Source: Mycobacterium angelicum
GTDB taxonomy: Bacteria; Actinomycetota; Actinomycetes; Mycobacteriales; Mycobacteriaceae
Assembly: GCF_002086155.1 (NCBI RefSeq)
Contig: NZ_MVHE01000002.1
Span: 1-64,000 of the forward strand
DNA: 64,000 nucleotides
Direction of reading: 5' to 3'
The notes under the pieces are model-generated. The model saw nothing but the letters and a program-made list of their open reading frames with translations, was not told the DNA's origin and ran no database searches. Both the position numbers and the translations under genes were made by a program. This document shows, in pieces, positions 37,179 to 44,793 of the stretch; position 1 is the first letter of the stretch; each line of letters begins with the position of its first letter.

Positions 37179-38795
37179 ATGCACGCCGGCGCGCCCAGCA
37201 GGGCGCTGTCGCCTGCATTCACCGCCGTGGAGACTGCCAGGTACCGGGCGGCCGGCTGGTGGTCGGATTCGACGCTGTCGGACGCGGTCCGTCGCAACGC
37301 CGGACGCTCGCCCGACCGCATAGCCTATGTCGACGATGCCGGCGTCTCGCTGACGTGGCGTGAATTCGACTCGGCGGCAACGGCTTTGGCACAGCAGCTG
37401 GCCGGCCTCGGCGTGTCCCGGGGCGACCGGGTAGCGGTGTGGCTGGGTGACTGCGTAGCCATCCATGTGCTGTTCGTCGCGGTCGAACGCTGCGGCGCCG
37501 TCGTCGTCGGCCTCGGCGCGCGCGCCGGCAGCCGCGAGGCGGCCCAGATACTGCGCACCGCGCCGCCGAAGATTCTGATCAGCGATGTCCAACGCCGTGC
37601 TACGGCATCGGGCGTGGCCGCCGAGGCGGGGCTGGCACTGCTGGTGCTCTCTGCGGACACGCTGCGCCTGGACGTCGAGGCGCAGTCCACCGCGCCGACG
37701 CCGCAGTCCGGGCTCGATGCCGACGAGGTCTTTCTGATCAACTCGACATCGGGCACCACCGGGTTGCCCAAGTGTGTCGTGCACACCCAGAACCGTTGGC
37801 ACTATTTCCACCAGAAGGCGGTGGCGAACGGACTGCTCACCGAGCAGGACCGGTTCCTGCCCGTCATTCCGATGCCGTTCGGCTTCGGGATCTGGACCAG
37901 CCATACGACACCGATCTACCTCGGCGCCGGCGCGGTGATCCTGCAGCGGTTCAGCCCCAGGGCGGCGTGCGAGGCCATCGCGCGGCACAAGATCACCGTA
38001 TTATGCTGTGTCAGCACGCAATTGACGATGTTGATGGCCGACGGCGGTTGCCGCGACCACGACCTGAGCTCGGTGCGGATCGTTTTCACCGGTGGCGAGG
38101 CGCTGCCGTATCGCCCAGCCGCCGAGTTCGAGGAACTCACCGGCGCCAAGATCCTGCAGTTCTACGGATCGAATGAGACGGGGCTACTCAGCGCCACCAC
38201 CGTCGCGGACCCGCGCGAACGACGGCTTCGCACCGGTGGCCGGATTGTGCCGGAGATGGCGGTGCGGCTCTTCGACGGCGACCGCGACGTCACGCACACC
38301 GGCCGGGGTCAGCCCGCCTGCCGCGGCCCGGCGATCAGCCTGGGGTACCTGGGCGGGGCCGACCACGACAAGCTGTTCACCCCGGACGGGTGGATGCGCA
38401 TGGGCGACGTCTGCCAGATCGACGCGGACGGTTACCTGACGGTGACGGGCCGAACCTCGGACTTCATCCTGCGCGGCGGCAAGAACATCAGCGCGGCGCA
38501 GGTCGAGGACGCCGTGACCACCCACCCCGCGGTCGCCGTCGCGGCAGCGATCGCGATGCCCGATCCGGTGTTCGGTGAAAAGGTCTGCCTGTACACCGAA
38601 CTCGCTGACTCGCAAACCCTCGAGCTGCCCGATCTCGTGAATCATCTGCTGGCGCTGGGTGTTTCCAAAGAGCTGCTGCCGGAGCGACTCATCGTGGTCG
38701 ACGAACTACCCCGCTCGTCCGGCGGCAAGATTGCCAAAGGACGACTCCGCGAGGATATTCGAGCCAGAATGGAGGCCGATGATGAACGCTCCTAA
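37179..38795 (+). CDS. AMP-dependent acyl/aryl-CoA ligase (FadD-like, benzoate-CoA-ligase type)
   Basis: A 538-residue ANL-superfamily enzyme. It has the P-loop NSTSGTTGLPK near 190, the YGSNETG motif, GWMRMGDVCQID with the ATP-binding Asp, the hinge GRTSDFILRGGKNISAAQVED and catalytic Lys517 in SGGKIAKGRL. These enzymes activate a carboxylic acid to an acyl-adenylate, then a CoA thioester. Segments such as PMPFGFGIWTSHTTPIYLGAGAV resemble aromatic or alicyclic acid:CoA ligases more than long-chain FadDs; substrate assignment is inference. ATG 37179 begins a normal family N-terminus. It overlaps the downstream aldolase gene by 14 bases, so the two are translationally coupled. Confidence 0.9.
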   Translation: MHAGAPSRALSPAFTAVETARYRAAGWWSDSTLSDAVRRNAGRSPDRIAYVDDAGVSLTWREFDSAATALAQQLAGLGVSRGDRVAVWLGDCVAIHVLFVAVERCGAVVVGLGARAGSREAAQILRTAPPKILISDVQRRATASGVAAEAGLALLVLSADTLRLDVEAQSTAPTPQSGLDADEVFLINSTSGTTGLPKCVVHTQNRWHYFHQKAVANGLLTEQDRFLPVIPMPFGFGIWTSHTTPIYLGAGAVILQRFSPRAACEAIARHKITVLCCVSTQLTMLMADGGCRDHDLSSVRIVFTGGEALPYRPAAEFEELTGAKILQFYGSNETGLLSATTVADPRERRLRTGGRIVPEMAVRLFDGDRDVTHTGRGQPACRGPAISLGYLGGADHDKLFTPDGWMRMGDVCQIDADGYLTVTGRTSDFILRGGKNISAAQVEDAVTTHPAVAVAAAIAMPDPVFGEKVCLYTELADSQTLELPDLVNHLLALGVSKELLPERLIVVDELPRSSGGKIAKGRLREDIRARMEADDERS

Positions 38796-39555
38796 CGCGC
38801 GCCGGGGCGGCCTGGAGGTGTGGGCGCCGTCGGTGGTGCCCCCGATCGGCGTCGAACTGTCCGACGAGCAGGCGCTGGCGGTGGCTTTCCGCCACCTCGC
38901 CGGCACCGGGTTCGCCGAGAACATGGCCGGACACATCACCTGGCAACTCGACGGACAAACCGACATGCTGGTCAATCCGTGGGGGCTGTGGTGGTCCGAA
39001 CTCACCGCCTCGGATATCTGTGTGGTCGACGCGGATGCGCGGGTGGTGCGCGGACGCTGGGATGCCACCCCGGCCATACACATCCACACCGAACTGCACC
39101 GGGTCCGCGACGACGCCCGGGTGGTCATCCACAACCACCCGTACTACGCGTGTGTGCTGGCCGCGCTGGGCCGGCTGCCCGAATTGGTGCATCAGACCGG
39201 GTCGCTGTTCCTCGACGACCTGTGCTTGGTCGATTCGTATGACGGTGAAGTCGACAACCCTTCGCGCGCAGCCGATCTCGCGGCACATATCGGGCCTGCC
39301 AATCTGACGATTCTGGCTAACCACGGTGTCATCGCGACCGGCCGGACTCTGGCCGAGGCCGTATACCGGGCGGCTTCGATCGAGCGGGTATGCAAGCTGG
39401 CCTATGACGTCATGCTCACCGGCAGGGAGCCGGTGAGCATGAACTGGTCCGACATGGCCGGGATGCAGAAGTCGCTGATCGAGCGGGCCGCCGACGTGTA
39501 CTGGGCAGGCGCGGCGCGGATGACCATCAAGGCCGATCCCGATGTGCTCACTTGA
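38782..39555 (+). CDS. Class II aldolase/adducin family protein
   Basis: A 257-residue protein of the fuculose-aldolase/adducin fold. Metal ligands are visible in the His-rich segments HIHTELHR and VIHNHPYYACVL, and in LANHGVIATG. Members cleave or decarboxylate hydroxy-acids and sugar phosphates using a divalent metal. The start is ATG 38782, with GGAGG 6 bases upstream, inside the ligase gene; the preceding in-frame ATG at 38,779 is too close to that site. Tight coupling to a CoA ligase and an amidohydrolase suggests a small-acid catabolic route, and the actual substrate is unknown. Confidence 0.9.
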   Translation: MNAPNARRGGLEVWAPSVVPPIGVELSDEQALAVAFRHLAGTGFAENMAGHITWQLDGQTDMLVNPWGLWWSELTASDICVVDADARVVRGRWDATPAIHIHTELHRVRDDARVVIHNHPYYACVLAALGRLPELVHQTGSLFLDDLCLVDSYDGEVDNPSRAADLAAHIGPANLTILANHGVIATGRTLAEAVYRAASIERVCKLAYDVMLTGREPVSMNWSDMAGMQKSLIERAADVYWAGAARMTIKADPDVLT

Positions 39556-39675
39556 ACAACGTCGTCGCATGTGCGTCCAGGGAGACGACACGCCAAGCGA
39601 CTTCGCCTTCACCGCACACCGAGAGCCGTCACCACACAGTCAACTGTCCAGCCCCACAAGGAGATCCCGCCGGAA

Positions 39676-40944
39676 ATGAAATCGATCGACGAGCTGGCCG
39701 GCGATCTGAGCTTCACCACCGCCAAGACGGGCGCGGAACGTTCGGTGACGCTTCTGCCCGATCCGCCGCGGGCGCCCCGGCACTACACCGTGATCTCGGT
39801 CGACGACCACATCGTCGAACCACCGGACACGTTCGCGGGACGTATCCCGCGCAGGTTCGCCGACCGCGCGCCCAAAGTGGTCGACACCGACGACGGCGGC
39901 CAGACCTGGGTCTACGACGGACAGGTATTGCCCAATGTCGGATTCAACGCCGTGGTCGGGCGTCCGGTGGCGGAGTACGGTTTCGAGCCCGTCCGCTTCG
40001 ACGAAATGCGCAGTGGCGCTTGGGATATTCATGCGCGTATCAAGGATATGGATCTGAACGGCATCTACGCCTCGCTCAATTTCCCGTCCTTCTTGCCCGG
40101 ATTCGCCGGGCAGCGGTTGCAGCAGGTCACCAGGGATCGCGACTTGGCGCTGGCTTCGGTACGGGCCTGGAACGACTGGCACCTCGAGGCATGGGCGGGC
40201 CCGTACCCCGACCGCATCATTGCCTGCCAACTGCCGTGGCTGCTGGATCCCGATCTCGGCGCAACGATGATCCGGGAGAACGCCGAACGCGGCTTTCACG
40301 CCGTCACATTCAGCGAGAACCCGGCGATGCTGGGCTTGCCGAGCATCCACTCGGGTCATTGGGATCCGATGATGGCCGCCTGCGCCGAGACCGGAACGGT
40401 GGTGAATCTGCATATCGGATCGTCGGGTTCGTCACCGTCCACCACCGAGGACGCCCCGCCGGACGTGCCGGGGGTGCTGTTCTTCGCCTACGCCATCTCC
40501 GCGGCGGTGGACTGGTTGTACTCCGGGTTGCCCAGCAGGTTTCCGGACCTCAAGATCTGTCTATCCGAAGGCGGAATCGGTTGGGTCGCCGGGCTACTCG
40601 ATCGTCTCGATCACATGCTCAACTACCACGCCATGTACGGAACCTGGCAGGCGTTGGGTGAAAAGCTGACTCCTGCAGAGGTTTTCACTCGCAACTTCTG
40701 GTTCTGTGCGGTGGAGGACAAGTCTTCGTTCGTCCAGTACGAGCGCATCGGTGCGGACAACATCATGCTCGAGGCCGATTATCCGCATTGCGATTCCACC
40801 TGGCCGCACACCCAGCGGGTCATCCACGAAGAGATCGGCGGATTGCCCGACGAAGTGATCCGAAAGATCACCTGGGAGAACGCCGCACGCTTATATCAGC
40901 ACCCGGTGCCGGTGGAGATACAGCGCGATCCGGAGGCCTTCTAG
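39676..40944 (+). CDS. Amidohydrolase 2 (ACMSD-like metal-dependent hydrolase/decarboxylase)
   Basis: A 422-residue TIM-barrel protein. The metal motif is VDDHIVEPPDTF near the N-terminus; VVNLHIGSSG and LEADYPHCDSTWP supply the later His and Asp. This pattern fits amidohydrolase family 2, which includes decarboxylases of aromatic acids and is abundant in mycobacteria. ATG 39676 is used, with AAGGAG about 12-13 bases upstream. It follows the aldolase by 120 bases. Its stop codon overlaps that of convergent fabG3: the palindrome CTAG at 40,941-40,944 serves both. Confidence 0.9.
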   Translation: MKSIDELAGDLSFTTAKTGAERSVTLLPDPPRAPRHYTVISVDDHIVEPPDTFAGRIPRRFADRAPKVVDTDDGGQTWVYDGQVLPNVGFNAVVGRPVAEYGFEPVRFDEMRSGAWDIHARIKDMDLNGIYASLNFPSFLPGFAGQRLQQVTRDRDLALASVRAWNDWHLEAWAGPYPDRIIACQLPWLLDPDLGATMIRENAERGFHAVTFSENPAMLGLPSIHSGHWDPMMAACAETGTVVNLHIGSSGSSPSTTEDAPPDVPGVLFFAYAISAAVDWLYSGLPSRFPDLKICLSEGGIGWVAGLLDRLDHMLNYHAMYGTWQALGEKLTPAEVFTRNFWFCAVEDKSSFVQYERIGADNIMLEADYPHCDSTWPHTQRVIHEEIGGLPDEVIRKITWENAARLYQHPVPVEIQRDPEAF

Positions 40945-41723
40945 GTGATCCACTCGGGTTGCTGGGACGCGTCGACGTTGGAGAAGTCTTTGTGTCCCAG
41001 GCCGGCGACGCAGCCGCCGTCGACCACGAACTCCGAGCCGGTGGAGTAGCTCGACTCGTCGCTGGCCAGATAGACGACGAGGTTGGAGACTTCCTGAGGT
41101 TCGGCGATGCGGCCCAGGGCAGTCTGGAAAATGTCTTCGGGCACCCATTCGGTCATCGGTGTCCTGATCAGCCCGGGGTGAATGGAGTTGACCCGAATCC
41201 CGCTGGGCCCCAGCTCGAGTGCGGTCGACTTGGTCAGGCCCCGGACCGCGAACTTGGTGGCCGTATAGCCGTGGCAGGCAATGGTTCCGGCCATTCCCTC
41301 GATGGAGGAGATGTTGATGATGGAGCCCCGACCGGCGGCCTTCATCGGTTTGACCGCCGCGCGGATGCCCAGAAATACACCGGTCAGGTTGATGTCGAGG
41401 ATCCGTTGCCATTCCGACAGCGCGTAGTCCTCGATGGTTCCCAGGTTGATGATGCCGGCGTTGTTGACCAGCACGTGCAGGCCTCCGAACCTGCTCACCG
41501 CGGCCTCGACCGCGGCCTCCCACTGCTCGGGATCGGTGACGTCGAGGTGAACGTAGTGGGCCGCATCGCCGAACTCGGCGACCACGGCCGTGCCCTCGTC
41601 GTCAAGGATGTCGCCGGATACGACTTTGGCGCCCTCGGCCACCAGTGCCCGCACATGCGACGCGCCCATACCGCGGGCCCCGCCGCTGACGAGTGCGACC
41701 TTGCCGGTCAGTCGGTTCGGCAT
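40941..41723 (-). CDS. fabG3: FabG3-type 3-alpha/20-beta-hydroxysteroid dehydrogenase (SDR)
   Basis: A 260-residue short-chain dehydrogenase, the same length as M. tuberculosis FabG3 (Rv2002) and matching it closely as I remember that sequence: GKVALVSGGARGMGASHVRA for cofactor binding, VNNAGI, the catalytic Ser in NISSIEG and Tyr/Lys in YTATK, then GIRVNSIHPGL. Rv2002 is an NADH-dependent steroid dehydrogenase. ATG 41723 has AGGAG 7 bases upstream, and this start lies inside the end of the MerR gene (16-base overlap), so fabG3 is read from the same transcript as the regulator and the Cys-rich peptide. Confidence 0.93.
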   Translation of the reverse strand: MPNRLTGKVALVSGGARGMGASHVRALVAEGAKVVSGDILDDEGTAVVAEFGDAAHYVHLDVTDPEQWEAAVEAAVSRFGGLHVLVNNAGIINLGTIEDYALSEWQRILDINLTGVFLGIRAAVKPMKAAGRGSIINISSIEGMAGTIACHGYTATKFAVRGLTKSTALELGPSGIRVNSIHPGLIRTPMTEWVPEDIFQTALGRIAEPQEVSNLVVYLASDESSYSTGSEFVVDGGCVAGLGHKDFSNVDASQQPEWIT

Positions 41724-42175
41724 GTGTGGCTCCTGATCGAATCGACGTCGCTTCGGGTTGGTTCGGCGTCGTCGGTGGGGGTTTCGATGATGCGACATAT
41801 CGTGGCGCGCTGTCCCCGGCGTTGCTGGGTGCGGGCGGTCCGCCGTGCTGCGCTGAGTGCAGCGCGCAGCGCCTGCAGATCTGCGATCGTGCGGTCGATG
41901 CCGCGGATGTGCTCGTCCAGCATGGTCGTGACCTGATCGCACGGCGCGGTTCCCTGGCGGTGCAGGTCGAGGATGTCTTTGATCTCGGCTAGCGTCAACC
42001 CAAGCGCCTTGGCGCGCCCAATGAACCGCAGGACCTCGATATCGTCTTCGGTGAATAGCCGGTAACCGGCTTTGGAGCGCTCAGCGGGCCGCAGCAATCC
42101 CTTGGCTTCCCAGATCCGGATGGCTTTGGAGGAGACACCGACGGCCCGAGCGGCCCCGCCGACAGTGCGCGCCAC
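41708..42175 (-). CDS. MerR family transcriptional regulator, metal-type
   Basis: A 155-residue MerR protein. The N-terminal helix-turn-helix with wing (GGAARAVGVSSKAIRIWEAKGLLRP, AGYRLFTEDDIEVLRFI) is canonical, followed by the dimerisation helix (DEHIRGIDRTIADLQALRAAL). Cys79 (GTAPCDQV) sits where metal-sensing MerR and ZntR proteins have a ligand, and Cys127 (ATICRII) matches the last Hg-MerR cysteine. The middle cysteine of Hg-MerR is absent; Cys152 near the end is extra. GTG start. It lies 87 bases downstream of the Cys-rich peptide gene, whose promoter has a MerR-type layout, so it probably controls its own operon in response to a thiophilic metal or an electrophile. Confidence 0.92.
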   Translation of the reverse strand: MARTVGGAARAVGVSSKAIRIWEAKGLLRPAERSKAGYRLFTEDDIEVLRFIGRAKALGLTLAEIKDILDLHRQGTAPCDQVTTMLDEHIRGIDRTIADLQALRAALSAARRTARTQQRRGQRATICRIIETPTDDAEPTRSDVDSIRSHTCRTD

Positions 42176-42262
42176 CGCGACTCCCTTCCCGCTGTTGCCG
42201 GGCGTGTCCGTGAAGACTTCGCCATCGCAGCACCCAGCGTAGTGAGTCCGTGTCGGAGCGGG

Positions 42263-42583
42263 TTACTTTTTTTCCGCTTGGCAGCAGTCGGCGGCCGCTG
42301 GTGGAGCCTTCATGCCGGCGCAGCAGTCTTTGCCAGGAGCCATCGGGCCCATCGGGTGATCGGCCTTTTCCATCATGCAGGCCGCTGCGGTGCCGTGATA
42401 GGGCCAGCCGGGGAACCAGCCCGTCGCGGCGCCGGCCAGGTAGATGACCGCCGCGACAAAGACAACACCGCTTGCGATTCCGACCCAAGTCAGGATCTGC
42501 ATGGGACGGTTTGGACCCGCTGATCTGGGCTGCTCGGGACCCACTTCCGAGGTGGTGGAACGGGAATCGGGTGATTGCGTCAT
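42263..42583 (-). CDS. Small membrane protein with Cys/Met/His-rich tail, probable metal-binding peptide
   Basis: A 106-residue protein: polar N-terminus, one membrane helix near 30-52 (ILTWVGIASGVVFVAAVIYLAG) and a C-terminal tail rich in metal ligands. The tail has Cys69, Met70-Met71, His76, Met78, Met81, a CC pair at 87-88, Met91 and a second CC pair at 100-101. Such spacing of soft ligands is typical of copper- or mercury-binding peptides. ATG 42583 has a GAGG ribosome site. It is the first gene after a MerR-type promoter and is followed by merR and fabG3. No exact family was recognised. Confidence 0.82.
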   Translation of the reverse strand: MTQSPDSRSTTSEVGPEQPRSAGPNRPMQILTWVGIASGVVFVAAVIYLAGAATGWFPGWPYHGTAAACMMEKADHPMGPMAPGKDCCAGMKAPPAAADCCQAEKK

Positions 42584-42622
42584 GGTGTCCTCGCCGGAGT
42601 CGGTGCAGTCGTCCGTAGTCAC

Positions 42623-42654
42623 AAAATATGAGCTTGCCCCAAGGGCAAGGTCAA
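42623..42654 (-). promoter_or_regulatory. MerR-type promoter with perfect 7-3-7 palindrome
   Basis: Read on the minus strand: -35 TTGACC (42,654-42,649), then a -10 of TATTTT or ATATTT (about 42,629-42,623). That gives an unusually long spacer of 19-20 bases, the hallmark of MerR-activated promoters. The spacer contains CTTGCCC-CAA-GGGCAAG (42,633-42,649 on the + strand), a perfect 7-bp inverted repeat. The start codon of the Cys-rich peptide is about 40 bases downstream, and the cognate merR is the next gene. Confidence 0.8.
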
Positions 42655-42711
42655 GACCACTGAGCCACCGCCCGCTGGAATGCGGGGTCTGTCTCGGGTT
42701 AGGTTTCGTCG

Positions 42712-44127
42712 GTGAGCGATGTTGGGTCCATCGACGCCGCGTTGTCCGGGCTTCGCCAGCTGTTGGGGACGGGGGAGCCGGCAAGACCAGCTGTACCCGC
42801 CCCACCGAGCCCACCCCAGGCCTGGCCGGAGTGGTCCGGCGATGCCGGCGATGCCGCCCGGGGTGTGTCGACTCACCTGGACGCCGACCGCAACCGCGTG
42901 CACGCGATTCGGGTTTCGGCGACCGGAATCATCGACGACGCGGCGACCATCACCGCCGATGTCCGCACCCGGATGGCCGGCGTTCAGGCCGGGTGGGAAA
43001 GCGACAAGAAAGCGCTGTGGCCGATCGTCAACACCCCCAAGGGCCGCGCGGCGGTGCTGACCGCGGGCCATCGACGCCTGCAGGAAGCCAGCGGGGTGAT
43101 CCGCGACGCGATGGGGCGGTTCAACGGCGCCGCGGACCGGTTGCAGGCGGTTGGCCTGGATCTGCCGCTCGCCCCGGCACCCGGGGTGCCCCAATCGCCC
43201 GCCGACGATCAACGCCGGCGCAATCAGATCGAGGCATTCAAGAAGGTGTTCGGTCGCGAGCCGGTCAGCGTCAGCGACTGGGACACCGCCGCCGCCCTGG
43301 ACCCGCACAGCTACGACCCCAAGAATCTGGGTGCACCACCGAACATCGTGGTGGGCCGGATCAAACCCGTTCCCGGGCAGGGGGTTGTGCGCACCAACAT
43401 GTTCATTCCCGGCCGAGACGTCTGGGATCCCAAGCTCGGCTGGCCGCCGTACGACAACAATCTGGGCGACAACCGGGGTTTCTCGCCCACCGTCGACCCC
43501 GAGGGATCTCGGGTGTCGGTCCTGGTCGACTACGAAAACGGCATCATCGTCGCCCGGCAGAACCCGTCGGTCAACGCCGATACCGGACAGGTCCGCGTCG
43601 GCACGCCCAGCATCTCGGCGACCCAGCAAAGCAATGGTTCGGTGCTGATCAACTACAACGCCGCCGACCCCTTTTCGCCGGGCGGCGAGGGCCCGGCCAA
43701 GGCCATTCCCATCAGCGTCAACGGAACCTTGGCCATCGCACCCTCGCCGTCGGGCCCGCACGTGGGCGGAAACATCACCACCTTCCCGGCCATGGAGATC
43801 TACAGCGACCGCCCCGGGGCCATGGGCGTGCCGTTGTTGCAGTCGTGGCCGTCGTTCACCGACGACGCGTCCGGCCCGCTGGTGGGGCTTCCATTTCATA
43901 AGACAGTGGGGGATTACTCGATTGTGACCGGCTTCAACGACGTTTTCCCGCAGATCGCGCCGCCGGCTCCGCCGCATCCTCCGCACGGGCCGGTGCCGGT
44001 GCCGGCGATGCCCCCGATGACGGTGCTGCCCCCGTCGAACCTGACGCCGCTGGGACCGGTCAGCGCCCCACCGCAGGTCGTCCTGCGTGATCCGCTCAAT
44101 ATCCCTCCGGTATTCCTGCCGCGCTGA
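42712..44127 (+). CDS. Unrecognised protein with helical N-terminus and proline-rich C-terminal tail
   Basis: A 471-residue protein. Residues 1-~150 are helical and Ala-rich (DAARGVSTHLDADRNRVHAI, GVQAGWESDKKALWP, RRLQEASGVIRDAMGRFNGA), similar in texture to substrates of type VII secretion or DUF4226-type mycobacterial proteins. The middle (about 210-390) is Gly/Asp-rich and probably beta-structured (GRDVWDPKLGWPPYDNN, VSVLVDYENGIIVARQNP). The last ~60 residues are proline-rich. No signal peptide or catalytic motif is seen. GTG start. It forms a tight unit with two small membrane genes (8- and 2-base gaps). The function is unknown; a secreted effector or channel-associated role is speculation. 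Confidence 0.72.
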   Translation: MSDVGSIDAALSGLRQLLGTGEPARPAVPAPPSPPQAWPEWSGDAGDAARGVSTHLDADRNRVHAIRVSATGIIDDAATITADVRTRMAGVQAGWESDKKALWPIVNTPKGRAAVLTAGHRRLQEASGVIRDAMGRFNGAADRLQAVGLDLPLAPAPGVPQSPADDQRRRNQIEAFKKVFGREPVSVSDWDTAAALDPHSYDPKNLGAPPNIVVGRIKPVPGQGVVRTNMFIPGRDVWDPKLGWPPYDNNLGDNRGFSPTVDPEGSRVSVLVDYENGIIVARQNPSVNADTGQVRVGTPSISATQQSNGSVLINYNAADPFSPGGEGPAKAIPISVNGTLAIAPSPSGPHVGGNITTFPAMEIYSDRPGAMGVPLLQSWPSFTDDASGPLVGLPFHKTVGDYSIVTGFNDVFPQIAPPAPPHPPHGPVPVPAMPPMTVLPPSNLTPLGPVSAPPQVVLRDPLNIPPVFLPR

Positions 44128-44135
44128 GGCCAACG

Positions 44136-44471
44136 ATGCCATCCATACCCCAAGCACAACCGCCTGAGCACCAAATCGACTGGGTAAGTGCTGCTTTCGC
44201 AGGATCGGTGGCCGGCGGCGTGCTGTGGGGCATCGTCGTGAAGGTGCTGTCGATCCTCGACAAGACGCTCTCCATGGACATTCGGCTCCTCTATGCGGCC
44301 GGGGGAGTGTGCCTTCCGGTGCTGATATCCGGGCTGGTGATCTATCGGCTGGTGCGACGACCGGCCGTTCGCACCTACGCCGTGGCGCTGCTCATCGCTC
44401 CCTGCACCGGCCTGCTGCTGCTCTTGTCGCTGTTCGTGATTGGGCTTCCCGGCATGCTGACGAGGCCATAG
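44136..44471 (+). CDS. Small integral membrane protein
   Basis: A 111-residue protein with three predicted helices (AGSVAGGVLWGIVVKVLSIL; LLYAAGGVCLPVLISGLVIYRLV; YAVALLIAPCTGLLLLLSLFVIGLPGM). It starts 8 bases after the preceding gene and ends 2 bases before the next, so it belongs to the same transcript. No family was recognised. Confidence 0.72.
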   Translation: MPSIPQAQPPEHQIDWVSAAFAGSVAGGVLWGIVVKVLSILDKTLSMDIRLLYAAGGVCLPVLISGLVIYRLVRRPAVRTYAVALLIAPCTGLLLLLSLFVIGLPGMLTRP

Positions 44472-44473
44472 AC

Positions 44474-44704
44474 GTGGACAACCGTCGTTCTCCCGCAATG
44501 GTTTTGGGCGGTCTGGCCGCCGGCTTAGCCAGTGCCTACCTTGGCGCGGTCGTTTTCTGGCCATGCGCTCCGGTGCTGCCATTCATCGTCGGCATCGCCG
44601 CCATGCCGTTTGCCAAAGCCAACGGATTTGCGCTTGGCGCCTGGGCCGCCGCATGCGGTGTGCTGGCGTTTCTCATCACGCTCGCGGTGTTGTTCCTCAT
44701 CTGA
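44474..44704 (+). CDS. Tiny hydrophobic membrane protein
   Basis: A 76-residue, almost wholly hydrophobic protein with two or three helices (VLGGLAAGLASAYLGAVVFW; PVLPFIVGIAAMPFAKANGF; GAWAAACGVLAFLITLAVLFLI). GTG 44474 is taken as the start, 2 bases after the previous stop; ATG 44498 is an alternative. It is the last gene of the three-gene unit. No family was recognised. Confidence 0.6.
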   Translation: MDNRRSPAMVLGGLAAGLASAYLGAVVFWPCAPVLPFIVGIAAMPFAKANGFALGAWAAACGVLAFLITLAVLFLI

Positions 44705-44793
44705 TTCGGGCGCACACGCGCACACAATCGGTGCCGGTGTGCCCCGACTGCACTGAAGCACCCGTCGGCCATCTGTTTTGTAGTGTGGAATTC

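Noticed and set aside
42444..43901. 485-residue plus-strand frame overlapping the Cys-rich peptide and the gene at 42,712
   Set aside because: Arg/Gly/Pro-rich shadow in the wrong frame of two better-supported genes; it would also run across the MerR promoter.
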